A DNA stretch of 64,000 nucleotides, taken from Xanthobacteraceae bacterium (lineage in GTDB: Bacteria; Pseudomonadota; Alphaproteobacteria; Rhizobiales; Xanthobacteraceae). Where the stretch lies: NCBI GenBank assembly GCA_019454205.1, contig CP075369.1:1426001-1490000 (forward strand), read 5' to 3'. Positions 1 to 8,700 of this stretch are shown in pieces. Under the pieces are notes generated by a model. It did no database searches and was not told the origin of the DNA. It saw nothing but the letters and a program-made list of their open reading frames with translations. A program made the translations under genes and the position numbers. Positions within the stretch are counted from its first letter, which is position 1, and the number at the start of each line of letters is the position of its first letter.

Positions 1-164
1 AACACCTGCGCGCCCGCTTCAAAGAACGCCTCCGCGGCAGCGTTTGCATTCGCCACATGCCCGCTCGGCGCAACGGTCAGCACCGGATGCGGGAGCGCGT
101 CGAGCACGGACTCGGCAAGACTTCCCGCGGCCAGCGGCTTTTTCTCGGCGTGCGCGTTTCTCAT
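1..164 (-). CDS. ntrB: Nitrogen regulation sensor kinase NtrB, N-terminal part (cut by window edge)
   Basis: Reading leftwards from an ATG at 164, about 54 codons are open to the window edge. The translation begins MRNAHAEKK and continues into a stretch with ALPHPVLTV and ANAAAEAFF, which reads like the PAS domain at the start of NtrB. NtrB is the cytoplasmic histidine kinase/phosphatase that acts on NtrC under PII control. The ATG overlaps the dusB stop as ATGA, so translation is probably coupled. The dusB(nifR3)-ntrB order is the usual one in rhizobia and supports the name. The kinase domain lies outside the window, so the call rests on the N terminus and context. Confidence 0.75.
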   Translation of the reverse strand, partial: MRNAHAEKKPLAAGSLAESVLDALPHPVLTVAPSGHVANANAAAEAFFEAGAQV

Positions 165-1189
165 GCCGCCGCCTGCCATCCGAGTTCGTCGAAGGCATCG
201 TGGATGCCGAGCACCACTTTCGACGGCGCATTCTCCGCAAGCAGTTGCGCGCGCCAGCCCTTGAGCCAGTCAGCCGTGGCGCCGGCTGCTTTCGCGGCTG
301 CTTCCATCCCCCAGCCGATATGCTTGCGCGCTTCCCGCGAGCCGCGCGCATTGCCGTATTGTCCGAGCCATGCGTCGTAGAGTTCGATCAGCGTGTCGCG
401 CTGGTCTTCCAGCGCGGGATCGCTGGCCCGCGCTCCGGTTGCGAGGAAGCGCGCGATGTTTCCGGCGAGCCATGGCTTGCCACGCGCCGCCCGCCCGACC
501 ATCACGGCGTCGGCACCGGAGTCGCGCAGCATCGCCGCCGCGTCTTCGTAGGTTTCCAGATCGCCGTTCGCGACCACCGGAATCGAAACCGCATTCTTGA
601 CGTGAGCAATCGCGCGCCAGTCGGCGCGGCCCTTGTAGAACTGACAGCGCGTGCGGCCATGCACCGTGACGAGCTTCACGCCCGCTGCTTCCGCGCGGCG
701 CGCTAGCTCCGGCGCGACGATGGTGTCGTCATCCCAGCCGAGGCGCATTTTCAGCGTGACCGGGACACGCACCGCGCCGACTGCTGCTTCGACGATGCGC
801 GCTGCATTCTCGACATCCCGCAACAGCGCGGCTCCCGCCGCGCCCGTCGTGACGCTTTTCGCGGGACAACCCATGTTGAGGTCGATGATGTCCGCACCCG
901 CCGCCTCGGCAACGCGGGCGCCTTCCGCGATCCAGCGCGGCTCGCATCCGGCAAGCTGCACGACATGCAGCCCAACGCCCTCGCCTTCGGCGCGCAGACG
1001 CGCTTCCGGGCTGGCCGAAGCGAGCCATTCACAGGCGATCATCTCGGAGACCACAAGACCGGCTCCGAAGCGCGAAGCCATCCTGCGGAACGGAAGATCG
1101 GTAATGCCCGCCATTGGCGCGAGGAAACAACGCCCGCCAATCTGGTGCGGGCCGATAGAGAGCGCAGCGTCGCGCGTAGAAAAGGCCAT
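161..1189 (-). CDS. dusB: tRNA-dihydrouridine synthase DusB (NifR3)
   Basis: FMN-dependent enzyme that reduces uridines in the tRNA D-loop. The 342-residue product shows the FMN-barrel start APMAGITDLPFRRM near residues 24-37, the catalytic-cysteine motif LNMGCPAKS at 104-112 (Cys108) and HGRTR further on. The open frame extends 15 codons upstream, but the ATG at 1189 opens directly on the conserved part and was preferred. It is the first gene of the nifR3-ntrB operon, and its stop overlaps the ntrB start. It is transcribed away from ispDF; the 160 bp between them must hold both promoters, but I see no clear boxes. Confidence 0.93.
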   Translation of the reverse strand: MAFSTRDAALSIGPHQIGGRCFLAPMAGITDLPFRRMASRFGAGLVVSEMIACEWLASASPEARLRAEGEGVGLHVVQLAGCEPRWIAEGARVAEAAGADIIDLNMGCPAKSVTTGAAGAALLRDVENAARIVEAAVGAVRVPVTLKMRLGWDDDTIVAPELARRAEAAGVKLVTVHGRTRCQFYKGRADWRAIAHVKNAVSIPVVANGDLETYEDAAAMLRDSGADAVMVGRAARGKPWLAGNIARFLATGARASDPALEDQRDTLIELYDAWLGQYGNARGSREARKHIGWGMEAAAKAAGATADWLKGWRAQLLAENAPSKVVLGIHDAFDELGWQAAA

Positions 1190-1349
1190 TTCGCCTCTAA
1201 TGCCTACAAAATAGGCCAACCATGAACTGCCCACATCTTAGTCAAAGCTGAAATAAGGGCAAGCGGAATATTGCAACGCAACCAAGGGCACTTTGGCCTG
1301 GAAAATCGGCTAAAAGCGAAGCACTGGAGGCGGGAAACCCCGAAATCGG

Positions 1350-2525
1350 ATGGAAGTTGCAGTCATTGTCGTTGCCGCCGGGACCGGCAGCCGGGCCGGA
1401 GCGGGCCTGCCCAAGCAATATCGCCTTGTTTCCGGTCAGCCGGTTTTGCGGCATTCGCTGAAGTTATTCACAGATCATCCGGCTATTTCCGCGGTCCAGC
1501 CCGTCATCGCGCCGGACCACGGCGCGCTCTTCTACGGCGCGGCAGCGGAACTCCCCCGATGCTTGCCCCCGGTGAATGGCGGCGACACGCGGCAGCAATC
1601 GGTCTTCGCCGGCCTGAAGGCGCTTGCGAAACATAAGCCGCACGCGGTGCTCGTTCACGACGCTGCCCGCGCCTTTGCACCGCGTACCTTGATCGACAGC
1701 GCACTGCTCTCGCTCAAGAGCAAAAAGGCGGCGATCCCTGTGCTCGCCGTCACCGACACCATCAAGCGCGTGGACGGATCGGGAAACGTGCTCGGCACCG
1801 TTGATCGCGGAGAACTGCGCGCGGTCCAGACCCCGCAAGCCTTCGCCTACGACACGCTGCTTGCTGCGCATGAGAAGGCCGCACGCGAAAACCTGCACGA
1901 TTTCACCGACGATGCGGCGATCATGGAGTGGTTTGGCCAAGCCGTGAGCGTTTTTCCCGGCAGCGCAGAGAACATCAAGCTCACCACCGAGAGCGATTTC
2001 GACCGTCTCGCCATCGCGGAGTTCGCTCGCCTCGGCGACGTGCGTACCGGCACCGGCTACGATGTCCATGCCTTCACCGAAGGCAATGCCGTAACGCTTG
2101 GCGGCGTGCGTATTCCGCACGGCCGCAAACTCGACGGCCATTCCGACGCCGACGTGCTGCTGCACGCAATCACCGATGCAATCCTCGGCGCAATCGCAGA
2201 TGGAGACATTGGAGCGCACTTCCCGCCTTCCGATCAGCGCTGGCGCGGCGCGGAATCGAACGTATTCCTCACCTTCGCCTGCGAGCGCGTGCGCGCACGC
2301 GGCGGCATGATCGCGCATATCGACGCGACGCTGATCTGCGAGGCACCGAAGATAGGCCCGCATCGCGACGCCATGCGCGCGAAAATCGCGGAAGTTTGCG
2401 GGATCGATCCGGGCCGCGTCGGCGTTCAGGCTACGACCAACGAGAAACTCGGCTTCATCGGCCGGGGCGAAGGGATCGCCGCGATGGCCACCGCTACCAT
2501 CCGCCTGCCATGGACCGGAGCGTGA
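1350..2525 (+). CDS. ispDF: Bifunctional MEP cytidylyltransferase / MECDP synthase IspDF
   Basis: Carries out two steps of the non-mevalonate isoprenoid pathway. Residues 1 to about 228 form the IspD cytidylyltransferase, with AAGTGSRAGAGLPKQY at 9-24. From about residue 231 the IspF domain begins with RTGTGYDVHAF, whose Asp and His bind metal, followed by GHSDADVLLHA. The fusion is known from alphaproteobacteria and campylobacters. Length (391 residues) is normal. The next gene starts one base after the stop, so ispDF and the cinA-type gene are co-transcribed. Dxr of the same pathway is encoded at 52387-53568. Confidence 0.95.
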   Translation: MEVAVIVVAAGTGSRAGAGLPKQYRLVSGQPVLRHSLKLFTDHPAISAVQPVIAPDHGALFYGAAAELPRCLPPVNGGDTRQQSVFAGLKALAKHKPHAVLVHDAARAFAPRTLIDSALLSLKSKKAAIPVLAVTDTIKRVDGSGNVLGTVDRGELRAVQTPQAFAYDTLLAAHEKAARENLHDFTDDAAIMEWFGQAVSVFPGSAENIKLTTESDFDRLAIAEFARLGDVRTGTGYDVHAFTEGNAVTLGGVRIPHGRKLDGHSDADVLLHAITDAILGAIADGDIGAHFPPSDQRWRGAESNVFLTFACERVRARGGMIAHIDATLICEAPKIGPHRDAMRAKIAEVCGIDPGRVGVQATTNEKLGFIGRGEGIAAMATATIRLPWTGA

Positions 2526-2526
2526 C

Positions 2527-3033
2527 ATGATCGAGACGGAAGCGCGCGAGGCCGCGACCCGCATCCTCGATTTCTGCCGCGAGCGAAAACTGACGCTCGC
2601 GACCGCAGAGTCCTGCACCGGCGGCCTGATTGCCGCGACGCTGACCGACATTCCCGGCTCGTCGGACGTCTTCGACCGCGGCCTCGTCACCTACTCCAAC
2701 GAAGCGAAGCACAAGCTGCTCGGCGTGCCGGAGGAGATGCTCAAACAATACGGCGCTGTCAGTGCGCAGGTGGCAAAGGCAATGGCGGAAGGCGTGTTGC
2801 GCGCGGCAGGCGCCTCCGCGGGCATTTCCGTCACCGGCATTGCCGGCCCCGGCGGCGGTAGCGCGGAGAAGCCGGTCGGCCTCGTATTCGTCGGCGGCGC
2901 GCTGGCAACGGGCGAGAGTCACGTCCGCGAATGCCGCTTCGGCGATCTGGGGCGCAGCGAGGTGCGAGAGCGCTCGGTCGTCGCCGCGCTGGCGCTATTC
3001 GAGGAACTGCTGCGGAAACCGATCAAGCCCTAG
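2527..3033 (+). CDS. pncC: CinA-family nicotinamide-nucleotide amidase
   Basis: A 168-residue stand-alone CinA C-terminal domain. This family deamidates nicotinamide mononucleotide to nicotinic acid mononucleotide in NAD salvage. The signature TAESCTGG at residues 26-33 contains the presumed nucleophile Ser29, and ISVTGIAGPGGG is the other family hallmark. The N-terminal MoCF-like domain of full CinA is absent, as in most proteobacterial PncC proteins. The ATG lies one base after the ispDF stop. Its stop overlaps the stop of the convergent gene at the tetramer CTAG (3030-3033). Confidence 0.88.
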   Translation: MIETEAREAATRILDFCRERKLTLATAESCTGGLIAATLTDIPGSSDVFDRGLVTYSNEAKHKLLGVPEEMLKQYGAVSAQVAKAMAEGVLRAAGASAGISVTGIAGPGGGSAEKPVGLVFVGGALATGESHVRECRFGDLGRSEVRERSVVAALALFEELLRKPIKP

Positions 3034-5264
3034 TCGGCGAGCTTCTTTCGTACCAGCGAACCGATCAGGTCGGAGAAGTCGTCGGTCCACGGCGCAACGC
3101 CATCCGGGCGTGTGCGCTGCCAGCCATACAGTCCCGCCAGGCCTTTCAGGTCCACTTCTTTGCGGGCGAGCGCGGCGACCGTCGCATTGGATTTGTAGTC
3201 GGTGGCAAAGTCGTTGGCTTTCGTGTCGGTTTTCACGAAAGTCACGAGGCCTTCCGTCTCGCCGACCGCTGCGACAAGGCGCGCCAGCTCAAGATGGCGG
3301 TTGGAAATGTGAATCACGATCACGCCGCCCGGTGCGAGCTTACTCAGGTAGCCGCGCACGGCTTCGCGCGTGAGTAGATGCGCGGGAATTGCATCCGAGG
3401 AGAAGGCGTCAAGCACGATCAGGTCGTACTGACCTTGGCTTGCAGCGAGCGTAAGCCTTGCGTCGCCGAGTATGATCGGCACATCCGGCGCGCAATCCTT
3501 GATGAAAGAGAAACGCCCGGCGTCGCGCGCCAAGCGCACGACTTCCGGGTCGATTTCGAAGAACGTCCATTCCTCGCCCTGCCCGCGATAGCAGGCGAGG
3601 CTTCCGGTGCCGAGACCGACCGCGGCGACCCGCGAAAGTTTTCCACGTAACGCGCGGGTTGCGAGGATCGTCTCCGAGATTGGCCCGCCGCGGTAATAAT
3701 AGGCGAGCGGCTCGGCAGGACCGGAAATGTTCAGGCGCTGTGCGCCGTGAATCGTGGTGCCATGGAACAGCAGGCGATGTGCGCCGTCCGCCGTATCGCT
3801 CACGCGATGCACGCCGAAGAAGCTGCGCGTAGTCTCCACGCGGCTTTGCCCCGGTTGCCACAGCGCGGACAGTGTGAACGCAACCACTACCAGCCCGAAC
3901 AGCCGCGCCGGATGCCGCTTCAGGAACAGCATGAACGCGGCCAGCGAGATCAGCAGCGCCTGGAACGCGATCATGTAGTCCTGCGGCAACCGCCAGTCCG
4001 TGATGGCATGCAGAACGACGAGAACCACGGCCACCACGAGCATCGGGGCCGCTTCGCGCAACGCTCTCGCGAAACCGCCGGAGAATGCGCCCGGCAGCGC
4101 CAATACGGCAGCGGCAATCAGGATCGGATATTCGGTCGTATTGGAAAACAGGTTCGGTGCGAGCAGCCCGGTGAAGATGCCGCCAAGCACGCCGCCGATG
4201 GAGGTCGCGAGATAGAAGTCCGTCAGGCGATCCGGCGCGGGACGGCGCACATAGAGTTCGGTGTGGCATGCGAGCGTCAGCACGAAGAACGCCGCCAGAT
4301 GCAGGATGATCGACACCAGCCAGAACGCGCGGTCACCGCCGAACAGGCTGATCGCAAGCGGCACGATCAGGTATGGCGCAAGCATCGTCACCGTCTCGCG
4401 CGAAATCCATGGCCGTTCGCGGAAGGAAGCGACGAAAGTCAGCAGGTACAGCGCCAGCGGAACGACCCAGAGGAACGGCGCAGCGGCGACATCCGTACTG
4501 ATATGGGCGGTCACCGCGACGACCAGACCCGCGGGGATCGCAGCCAGCAGGACCCATGATACAAGCGCCATCCAACCCGGCGCAGCAGAGCGTTTCGTTT
4601 CTACCTTCTCGCCGGATACGGAAGCGACTGTCAGTGCCGCGACCGCGATCAGGATCGCAAGCAATGCAAAACCCGCTGCCCAAGCCCCGCCCTGTCCTCG
4701 CAATGTGAAAAACGGCTCGATCAGCAGCGGATAGGCCAGCAGCGCGGCGAACGAACCAAGGTTCGACGCGGCATAGAGCACATAAGGGTTTGCTGCTTTC
4801 GGGTGACCACTCGCCGCGAACCAGCGTTGCAACAGCGGCGCGCTTGCCGCCAGCGCCGTGAACGGCAGGCCGATGGAAGCCGCGAACAGCATCAGCAGCC
4901 AGATTTCCAGATTATGCAATGGCGGATTGCCGAAGCCCCCTGCGATACCGAGCGGCAACGACAGCGCGGCTACCGCGAGAAAGCCGAGATGCACCATCGC
5001 GCCATAGCGCGGCGAGAGGAAGCGGCAGAGTACATGCGCGTAGGCGTAGCCGAGCAGCAGCGCGCCCTGAAAGAACACCATCGCGACCGACCAGATCGCC
5101 GGTGCGCCGCCGAGCTTCGGCAGCACCATCTTCGTGAACATCGGCTGCACCGCGAACAGGAGCAGCGCAGACACGAACAGCGTGAGTGCGAAAATCGCGG
5201 GCGCAAAACGAAACAACCGCGTCTGGATACTGGAAGGCATCGGCGTCAGATCGATGGAGGACAT
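3030..5264 (-). CDS. Fused MFS-like membrane protein / spermidine synthase-like protein
   Basis: A roughly 744-residue protein. The first two thirds are strongly hydrophobic, with around a dozen membrane segments. The last part has a spermidine-synthase-like Rossmann fold: GLGTGSLACY, then an acidic FFEIDPEVV strand end, then LGDAR and VLDAFSSDAIPAHLLT. Such fusions are annotated as fused MFS/spermidine synthase; their substrate is not established. I chose the ATG at 5264; a TTG at 5303 extends the frame by 13 residues and an ATG at 5240 shortens it. It is convergent with the cinA-type gene, their stops sharing CTAG. No other polyamine gene is in the window, so a polyamine role is only an inference from fold. 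Confidence 0.75.
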   Translation of the reverse strand: MSSIDLTPMPSSIQTRLFRFAPAIFALTLFVSALLLFAVQPMFTKMVLPKLGGAPAIWSVAMVFFQGALLLGYAYAHVLCRFLSPRYGAMVHLGFLAVAALSLPLGIAGGFGNPPLHNLEIWLLMLFAASIGLPFTALAASAPLLQRWFAASGHPKAANPYVLYAASNLGSFAALLAYPLLIEPFFTLRGQGGAWAAGFALLAILIAVAALTVASVSGEKVETKRSAAPGWMALVSWVLLAAIPAGLVVAVTAHISTDVAAAPFLWVVPLALYLLTFVASFRERPWISRETVTMLAPYLIVPLAISLFGGDRAFWLVSIILHLAAFFVLTLACHTELYVRRPAPDRLTDFYLATSIGGVLGGIFTGLLAPNLFSNTTEYPILIAAAVLALPGAFSGGFARALREAAPMLVVAVVLVVLHAITDWRLPQDYMIAFQALLISLAAFMLFLKRHPARLFGLVVVAFTLSALWQPGQSRVETTRSFFGVHRVSDTADGAHRLLFHGTTIHGAQRLNISGPAEPLAYYYRGGPISETILATRALRGKLSRVAAVGLGTGSLACYRGQGEEWTFFEIDPEVVRLARDAGRFSFIKDCAPDVPIILGDARLTLAASQGQYDLIVLDAFSSDAIPAHLLTREAVRGYLSKLAPGGVIVIHISNRHLELARLVAAVGETEGLVTFVKTDTKANDFATDYKSNATVAALARKEVDLKGLAGLYGWQRTRPDGVAPWTDDFSDLIGSLVRKKLAD

Positions 5265-5327
5265 GCTGGCTCGCTGGAATCGCTCGGCAAGCCCTACCCG
5301 CAAACTCTTAATTTGCGTTTACGCGCC

Positions 5328-5789
5328 CTATTCCGCCGGCTGGCGATAGATCAGGTCGGCCCGCTTCTCGAATGCCTCGGCGAACCGCCGGAAGGCCGAG
5401 TCGAACAGCGCGCCCATCACCATGCCGAGCATTTTCGAGCGGAACTCGTAGGCGATATAGAAATCGACTTCCGAAGCGGTTTCGCTTTCTGGCCGGAAGC
5501 GCCAGCGGTTCTCCAGATGCGAGAATGGCCCGTCGAGATATTCGACCAGGATACTCAGCTTCGGCCGGTCCAGCGTCACCTTGCTGGTGAAACGCTCGCG
5601 GATCGCCTTGTAGCCGACCGCCATGTCCGCGATCAGGATTTCCACGCCGTCCGGCTCGCCGCTGCGCTTGCGCACCGAGAGGCTCTCGCACATCGGCACG
5701 AATTCGGGGTAGCGGTCGACGTCGGCGACAAGATCGAACATCTTGCGCGCCGAGTGCTTGACCCGGCGGGTGGTGCGATAGGTGTTCAT
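5328..5789 (-). CDS. RatA/COQ10-like START-domain protein
   Basis: A 153-residue single-domain protein of the polyketide cyclase/START-like fold. The N-terminal part with MFDLVADVDRYPEFVPMC is typical of the RatA/COQ10 family. Eukaryotic COQ10 binds ubiquinone; in E. coli the relative RatA was reported as a ribosome-association inhibitor. In alphaproteobacteria the gene usually follows lipA, as here: its start lies 5 bp after the lipA stop, so the two are co-transcribed. I favour a quinone-related role because of this conserved context, but the sequence does not decide it. Confidence 0.82.
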   Translation of the reverse strand: MNTYRTTRRVKHSARKMFDLVADVDRYPEFVPMCESLSVRKRSGEPDGVEILIADMAVGYKAIRERFTSKVTLDRPKLSILVEYLDGPFSHLENRWRFRPESETASEVDFYIAYEFRSKMLGMVMGALFDSAFRRFAEAFEKRADLIYRQPAE

Positions 5790-5794
5790 GGAAG

Positions 5795-6754
5795 TCAGCC
5801 GCGCGTCTTGGCGTCGCGCGCCGCGCGGAGCTTCTCGAAGTCATCGCCCGCATGATGCGACGAGCGCGTCAGCGGCGACGAAGAAACCATCAGAAAGCCC
5901 TTCGCGCGCGCGATGGAAGCGTAGTTCTCGAATTCATCCGGCGTGACGTAGCGCGCGACCGCATGATGCTTGCGGCTTGGCTGGAGGTACTGGCCGATGG
6001 TGATGAAATCGACATCCGCCGAGCGCAGGTCGTCCATCACCTGCAAGACTTCGTTCCGTTCCTCGCCAAGCCCGACCATGATGCCGGACTTGGTGAACAT
6101 GCGCGGGTTTAGCTCCTTCACCCGTTGCAACAACCGCAGCGAATGGAAATAGCGCGCACCCGGCCGCACCGGCAGGTAGAGCGACGGTACGGTTTCAAGA
6201 TTGTGGTTGAACACATCGGGCGCAGCGTCGACCACGACTTCCAGCGCGCCGTCCTTGCGCAGGAAATCCGGCGTCAGCACTTCGATGGTGGTCTCCGGCG
6301 TGCGCTCGCGGATCGCGCGGATGGTGCGTGCGAAATGCTCCGCGCCGCCGTCCGCGAGATCGTCGCGGTCTACGGAAGTCACGACCACGTGCTTGAGGCC
6401 GAGCCGCGCCGTGGCTTCCGCGACCTTCAACGGCTCATCGCCATCGAGCGCACCCGGCAAGCCGGTCTTCACGTTGCAGAACGAACACGCGCGCGTGCAG
6501 GTGTCGCCCATGATGAGGAAAGTCGCGTGCTTCTGCGCCCAGCATTCACCGATGTTGGGACAGGAGGCTTCCTCGCAGACCGTGTGCAAGCCGTTGCCAC
6601 GCACCAGCCGCGCCGTCTCGCCGAATGCGCCCGGTCCCGGCGCGCGCACGCGGATCCAGTCGGGCTTCGGCAGAAACGCCGTATCCACCCGGTGCGCCTT
6701 TTCAGGATGGCGTGGCCGGGCGGTTTTCTTCAGCGTATCGATGACGACGGCCAT
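5795..6754 (-). CDS. lipA: Lipoyl synthase LipA
   Basis: Radical SAM enzyme that inserts two sulfurs into protein-bound octanoyl groups, producing the lipoyl cofactor needed by the PDH subunits encoded further along. Auxiliary cluster cysteines lie at about residues 60, 65 and 71 (CEEASCPNIGEC), and the radical SAM cluster CTRACSFC at 86-93. The conserved C-terminal serine motif RSSHHAGDDF is present. Length (319 residues) is normal. It sits between a GlsB-like gene and the RatA/COQ10-like gene on the same strand. LipB is not in the window. Confidence 0.97.
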   Translation of the reverse strand: MAVVIDTLKKTARPRHPEKAHRVDTAFLPKPDWIRVRAPGPGAFGETARLVRGNGLHTVCEEASCPNIGECWAQKHATFLIMGDTCTRACSFCNVKTGLPGALDGDEPLKVAEATARLGLKHVVVTSVDRDDLADGGAEHFARTIRAIRERTPETTIEVLTPDFLRKDGALEVVVDAAPDVFNHNLETVPSLYLPVRPGARYFHSLRLLQRVKELNPRMFTKSGIMVGLGEERNEVLQVMDDLRSADVDFITIGQYLQPSRKHHAVARYVTPDEFENYASIARAKGFLMVSSSPLTRSSHHAGDDFEKLRAARDAKTRG

Positions 6755-6768
6755 TACGTTCCGTTAGC

Positions 6769-7056
6769 TCACATGCCCTGCCGGCGGTTGGTGATCGCGC
6801 GCCAGACGAAGATCAGGATGATCGCGCCGATGCTCGCGGAAAGCAGTCCACGCCAGAAGCCATAAACCGGGATTTGCGCAACTTCCGCGAGCTTGTTGCC
6901 GACAAACGCGCCCGCGACGCCCACGATCAGGTTCGTGAAGAGACCGTGATTGCTCGAGGTCACCTTCTCCGCGATCCAGCCGGCGATGATGCCGATAAGA
7001 AGCGTGAGAAAGAAGCCGGCCGCAGGATTTCCCAGCAGTGTTTGTGCGTCGTTCAT
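6769..7056 (-). CDS. GlsB/YeaQ/YmgE family small membrane protein
   Basis: A 95-residue inner-membrane protein with three predicted hydrophobic segments (near residues 13-29, 40-60 and 64-85) and the glycine-rich pattern of the transglycosylase-associated/GlsB family (LIGIIAGWIAEKV, LIVGVAGAFVGNKLAE). These proteins are linked to stress responses, with no known biochemical activity. It lies 14 bp upstream of lipA and 36 bp downstream of lpdA on the same strand, so it probably belongs to the lpdA-lipA transcription unit. Confidence 0.85.
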   Translation of the reverse strand: MNDAQTLLGNPAAGFFLTLLIGIIAGWIAEKVTSSNHGLFTNLIVGVAGAFVGNKLAEVAQIPVYGFWRGLLSASIGAIILIFVWRAITNRRQGM

Positions 7057-7092
7057 CGTGTCACCCCGTTGTTAAAGAAGGCAGCGGTACCA

Positions 7093-8487
7093 TTATACAT
7101 GGATAACCCGCCCATAAGCATCAAGTACGCTCTCATGCATCATTTCCGAAAGCGTCGGATGCGGGAAAATGGCGTGGATCAGTTCTTCCTCGGTCGTCTC
7201 GCAATTCATGGCGATCATGAAGCCTTGAATCAACTCGGTCACTTCCGCGCCGATCATATGCGCGCCGAGTAGTTCGCCCGTCTTCTTGTCGAAGATCGTC
7301 TTCACCATGCCCTCGGTTTCGCCGAGCGCAATGGCCTTGCCGTTGCCCATGAACGGGAAACGCCCAACCCGGATTTCGCGCTTCTGTTCTTTCGCCTTCT
7401 TCTCGGTCAGCCCGACCGAGGCAATCTGCGGATGACAGTAGGTGCAACCCGGAATGCGGTTCTTCTCCATCGGATGCGTCTTCAGTCCCTTGATCGTCTC
7501 GACGCAGATCACGCCTTCATGCTCAGCCTTGTGCGCGAGCATCGGCGGTCCCGCGACGTCGCCGATGGCATAGATGCCGGCAACGTTGGTCCTGCCGTAG
7601 CCGTCGATCACGATGGTGCCGCGGTCCGTCTTCACGCCGAGCGCTTCGAGGCCGAGGTTCTCGATGTTGCCGACTACGCCAACCGCGGAGATCACGCGTT
7701 CGAATTCCACGCTTTGCACCTTGCCCTTGCCGTCGTCGATGCTGGCGATCACGGAGTCGGCCTTCTTCTCCAGCTTCGTCACCTTCGCGCCGGTAAGAAT
7801 CTTGATGCCTTGCTTCTCGAAGCGCTTGCGCGCAAACGCGGCAATCTCCTCGTCCTCGACCGGAAGGATCTGCGGCAACAGTTCGACGACCGTTACTTCC
7901 GTGCCCATGGTCCGGTAGAACGATGCAAACTCGATGCCGATGGCCCCGGAGCCGATGACGAGCAGCGACTTCGGCATTTTTTCCGGCACCATTGCCTCGA
8001 AATAGGTCCAGACCAGTTTCTTGTCCGGCTCGATGCCGGGCAGCACGCGAGGGCGCGCGCCGGTCGCGACAATGATGTGCTTGGCCTGATAGGTGCCGGC
8101 ACCCTTCCCGGTCACGGTCACGGTACCGGGCTTGGCAATCTTCGCCTCGCCGTCGATCACCGTGATCTTGTTCTTCTTCATCAGGAAGCCGACGCCGTTA
8201 TTGAGTTGCTTCGAGACGGCGCGGGAACGCGCAACGACCGCCGCCGCATCGAACGAAACATTCGAAGCCGACAGCCCGTAATCCTTGGCGTGGGTCATGT
8301 AGTGATAGATTTCAGCCGAGCGCAGCAGCGCTTTTGTCGGGATACATCCCCAATTCAGACAAATGCCGCCGAGATGGGCGCGCTCGACCACCGCGGTCTT
8401 GAAACCAAGTTGCGCCGCACGAATTGCGGCGACGTACCCGCCGGGGCCGCCGCCAATAACCAGAATATCAAAACTCGAATCGGCCAT
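7093..8487 (-). CDS. lpdA: Dihydrolipoyl dehydrogenase (E3 component)
   Basis: FAD enzyme that reoxidises dihydrolipoyl groups of the 2-oxoacid dehydrogenase complexes using NAD+. The 464-residue product has the FAD-binding GGGPGGYVAA at residues 12-21, the redox disulfide CLNWGC at 43-48, the NAD-binding GSGAIGIEFASFY, the second FAD motif GIYAIGDVAGPPMLAHKA, and the catalytic C-terminal His-Glu region FPHPTLSE. CLNWGC rather than CLNVGC is common in the PDH-linked forms. It is on the same strand as pdhABC but separated from them by the plus-strand TRAP transporter and a small gene, so it needs its own promoter. Confidence 0.96.
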   Translation of the reverse strand: MADSSFDILVIGGGPGGYVAAIRAAQLGFKTAVVERAHLGGICLNWGCIPTKALLRSAEIYHYMTHAKDYGLSASNVSFDAAAVVARSRAVSKQLNNGVGFLMKKNKITVIDGEAKIAKPGTVTVTGKGAGTYQAKHIIVATGARPRVLPGIEPDKKLVWTYFEAMVPEKMPKSLLVIGSGAIGIEFASFYRTMGTEVTVVELLPQILPVEDEEIAAFARKRFEKQGIKILTGAKVTKLEKKADSVIASIDDGKGKVQSVEFERVISAVGVVGNIENLGLEALGVKTDRGTIVIDGYGRTNVAGIYAIGDVAGPPMLAHKAEHEGVICVETIKGLKTHPMEKNRIPGCTYCHPQIASVGLTEKKAKEQKREIRVGRFPFMGNGKAIALGETEGMVKTIFDKKTGELLGAHMIGAEVTELIQGFMIAMNCETTEEELIHAIFPHPTLSEMMHESVLDAYGRVIHV

Positions 8488-8700
8488 GCTGCATCGCCAT
8501 AATTGCCTTCACCGGAGGCATCTAGCAGCCAAACCGCTCTCAGGTCATCCGCTATGCGGGACTACAGCTCTGAGTGCGCTGCATACGGGGCATTTACGGT
8601 CATTCGCCCTTGTGCCTGCCACCCCCCAGCGCGTACCCTTTCGCCAAGGAAAACAACAAGCGGACGGGGGAAATACCCCGCCGTAAATCTGGGAGAGGAA

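Noticed and set aside
8488..8700. Possible small gene in the gap between lpdA and the TAXI gene
   Set aside because: The open frame only continues into the binding protein and has no ribosome site or conserved features; it is leader sequence.
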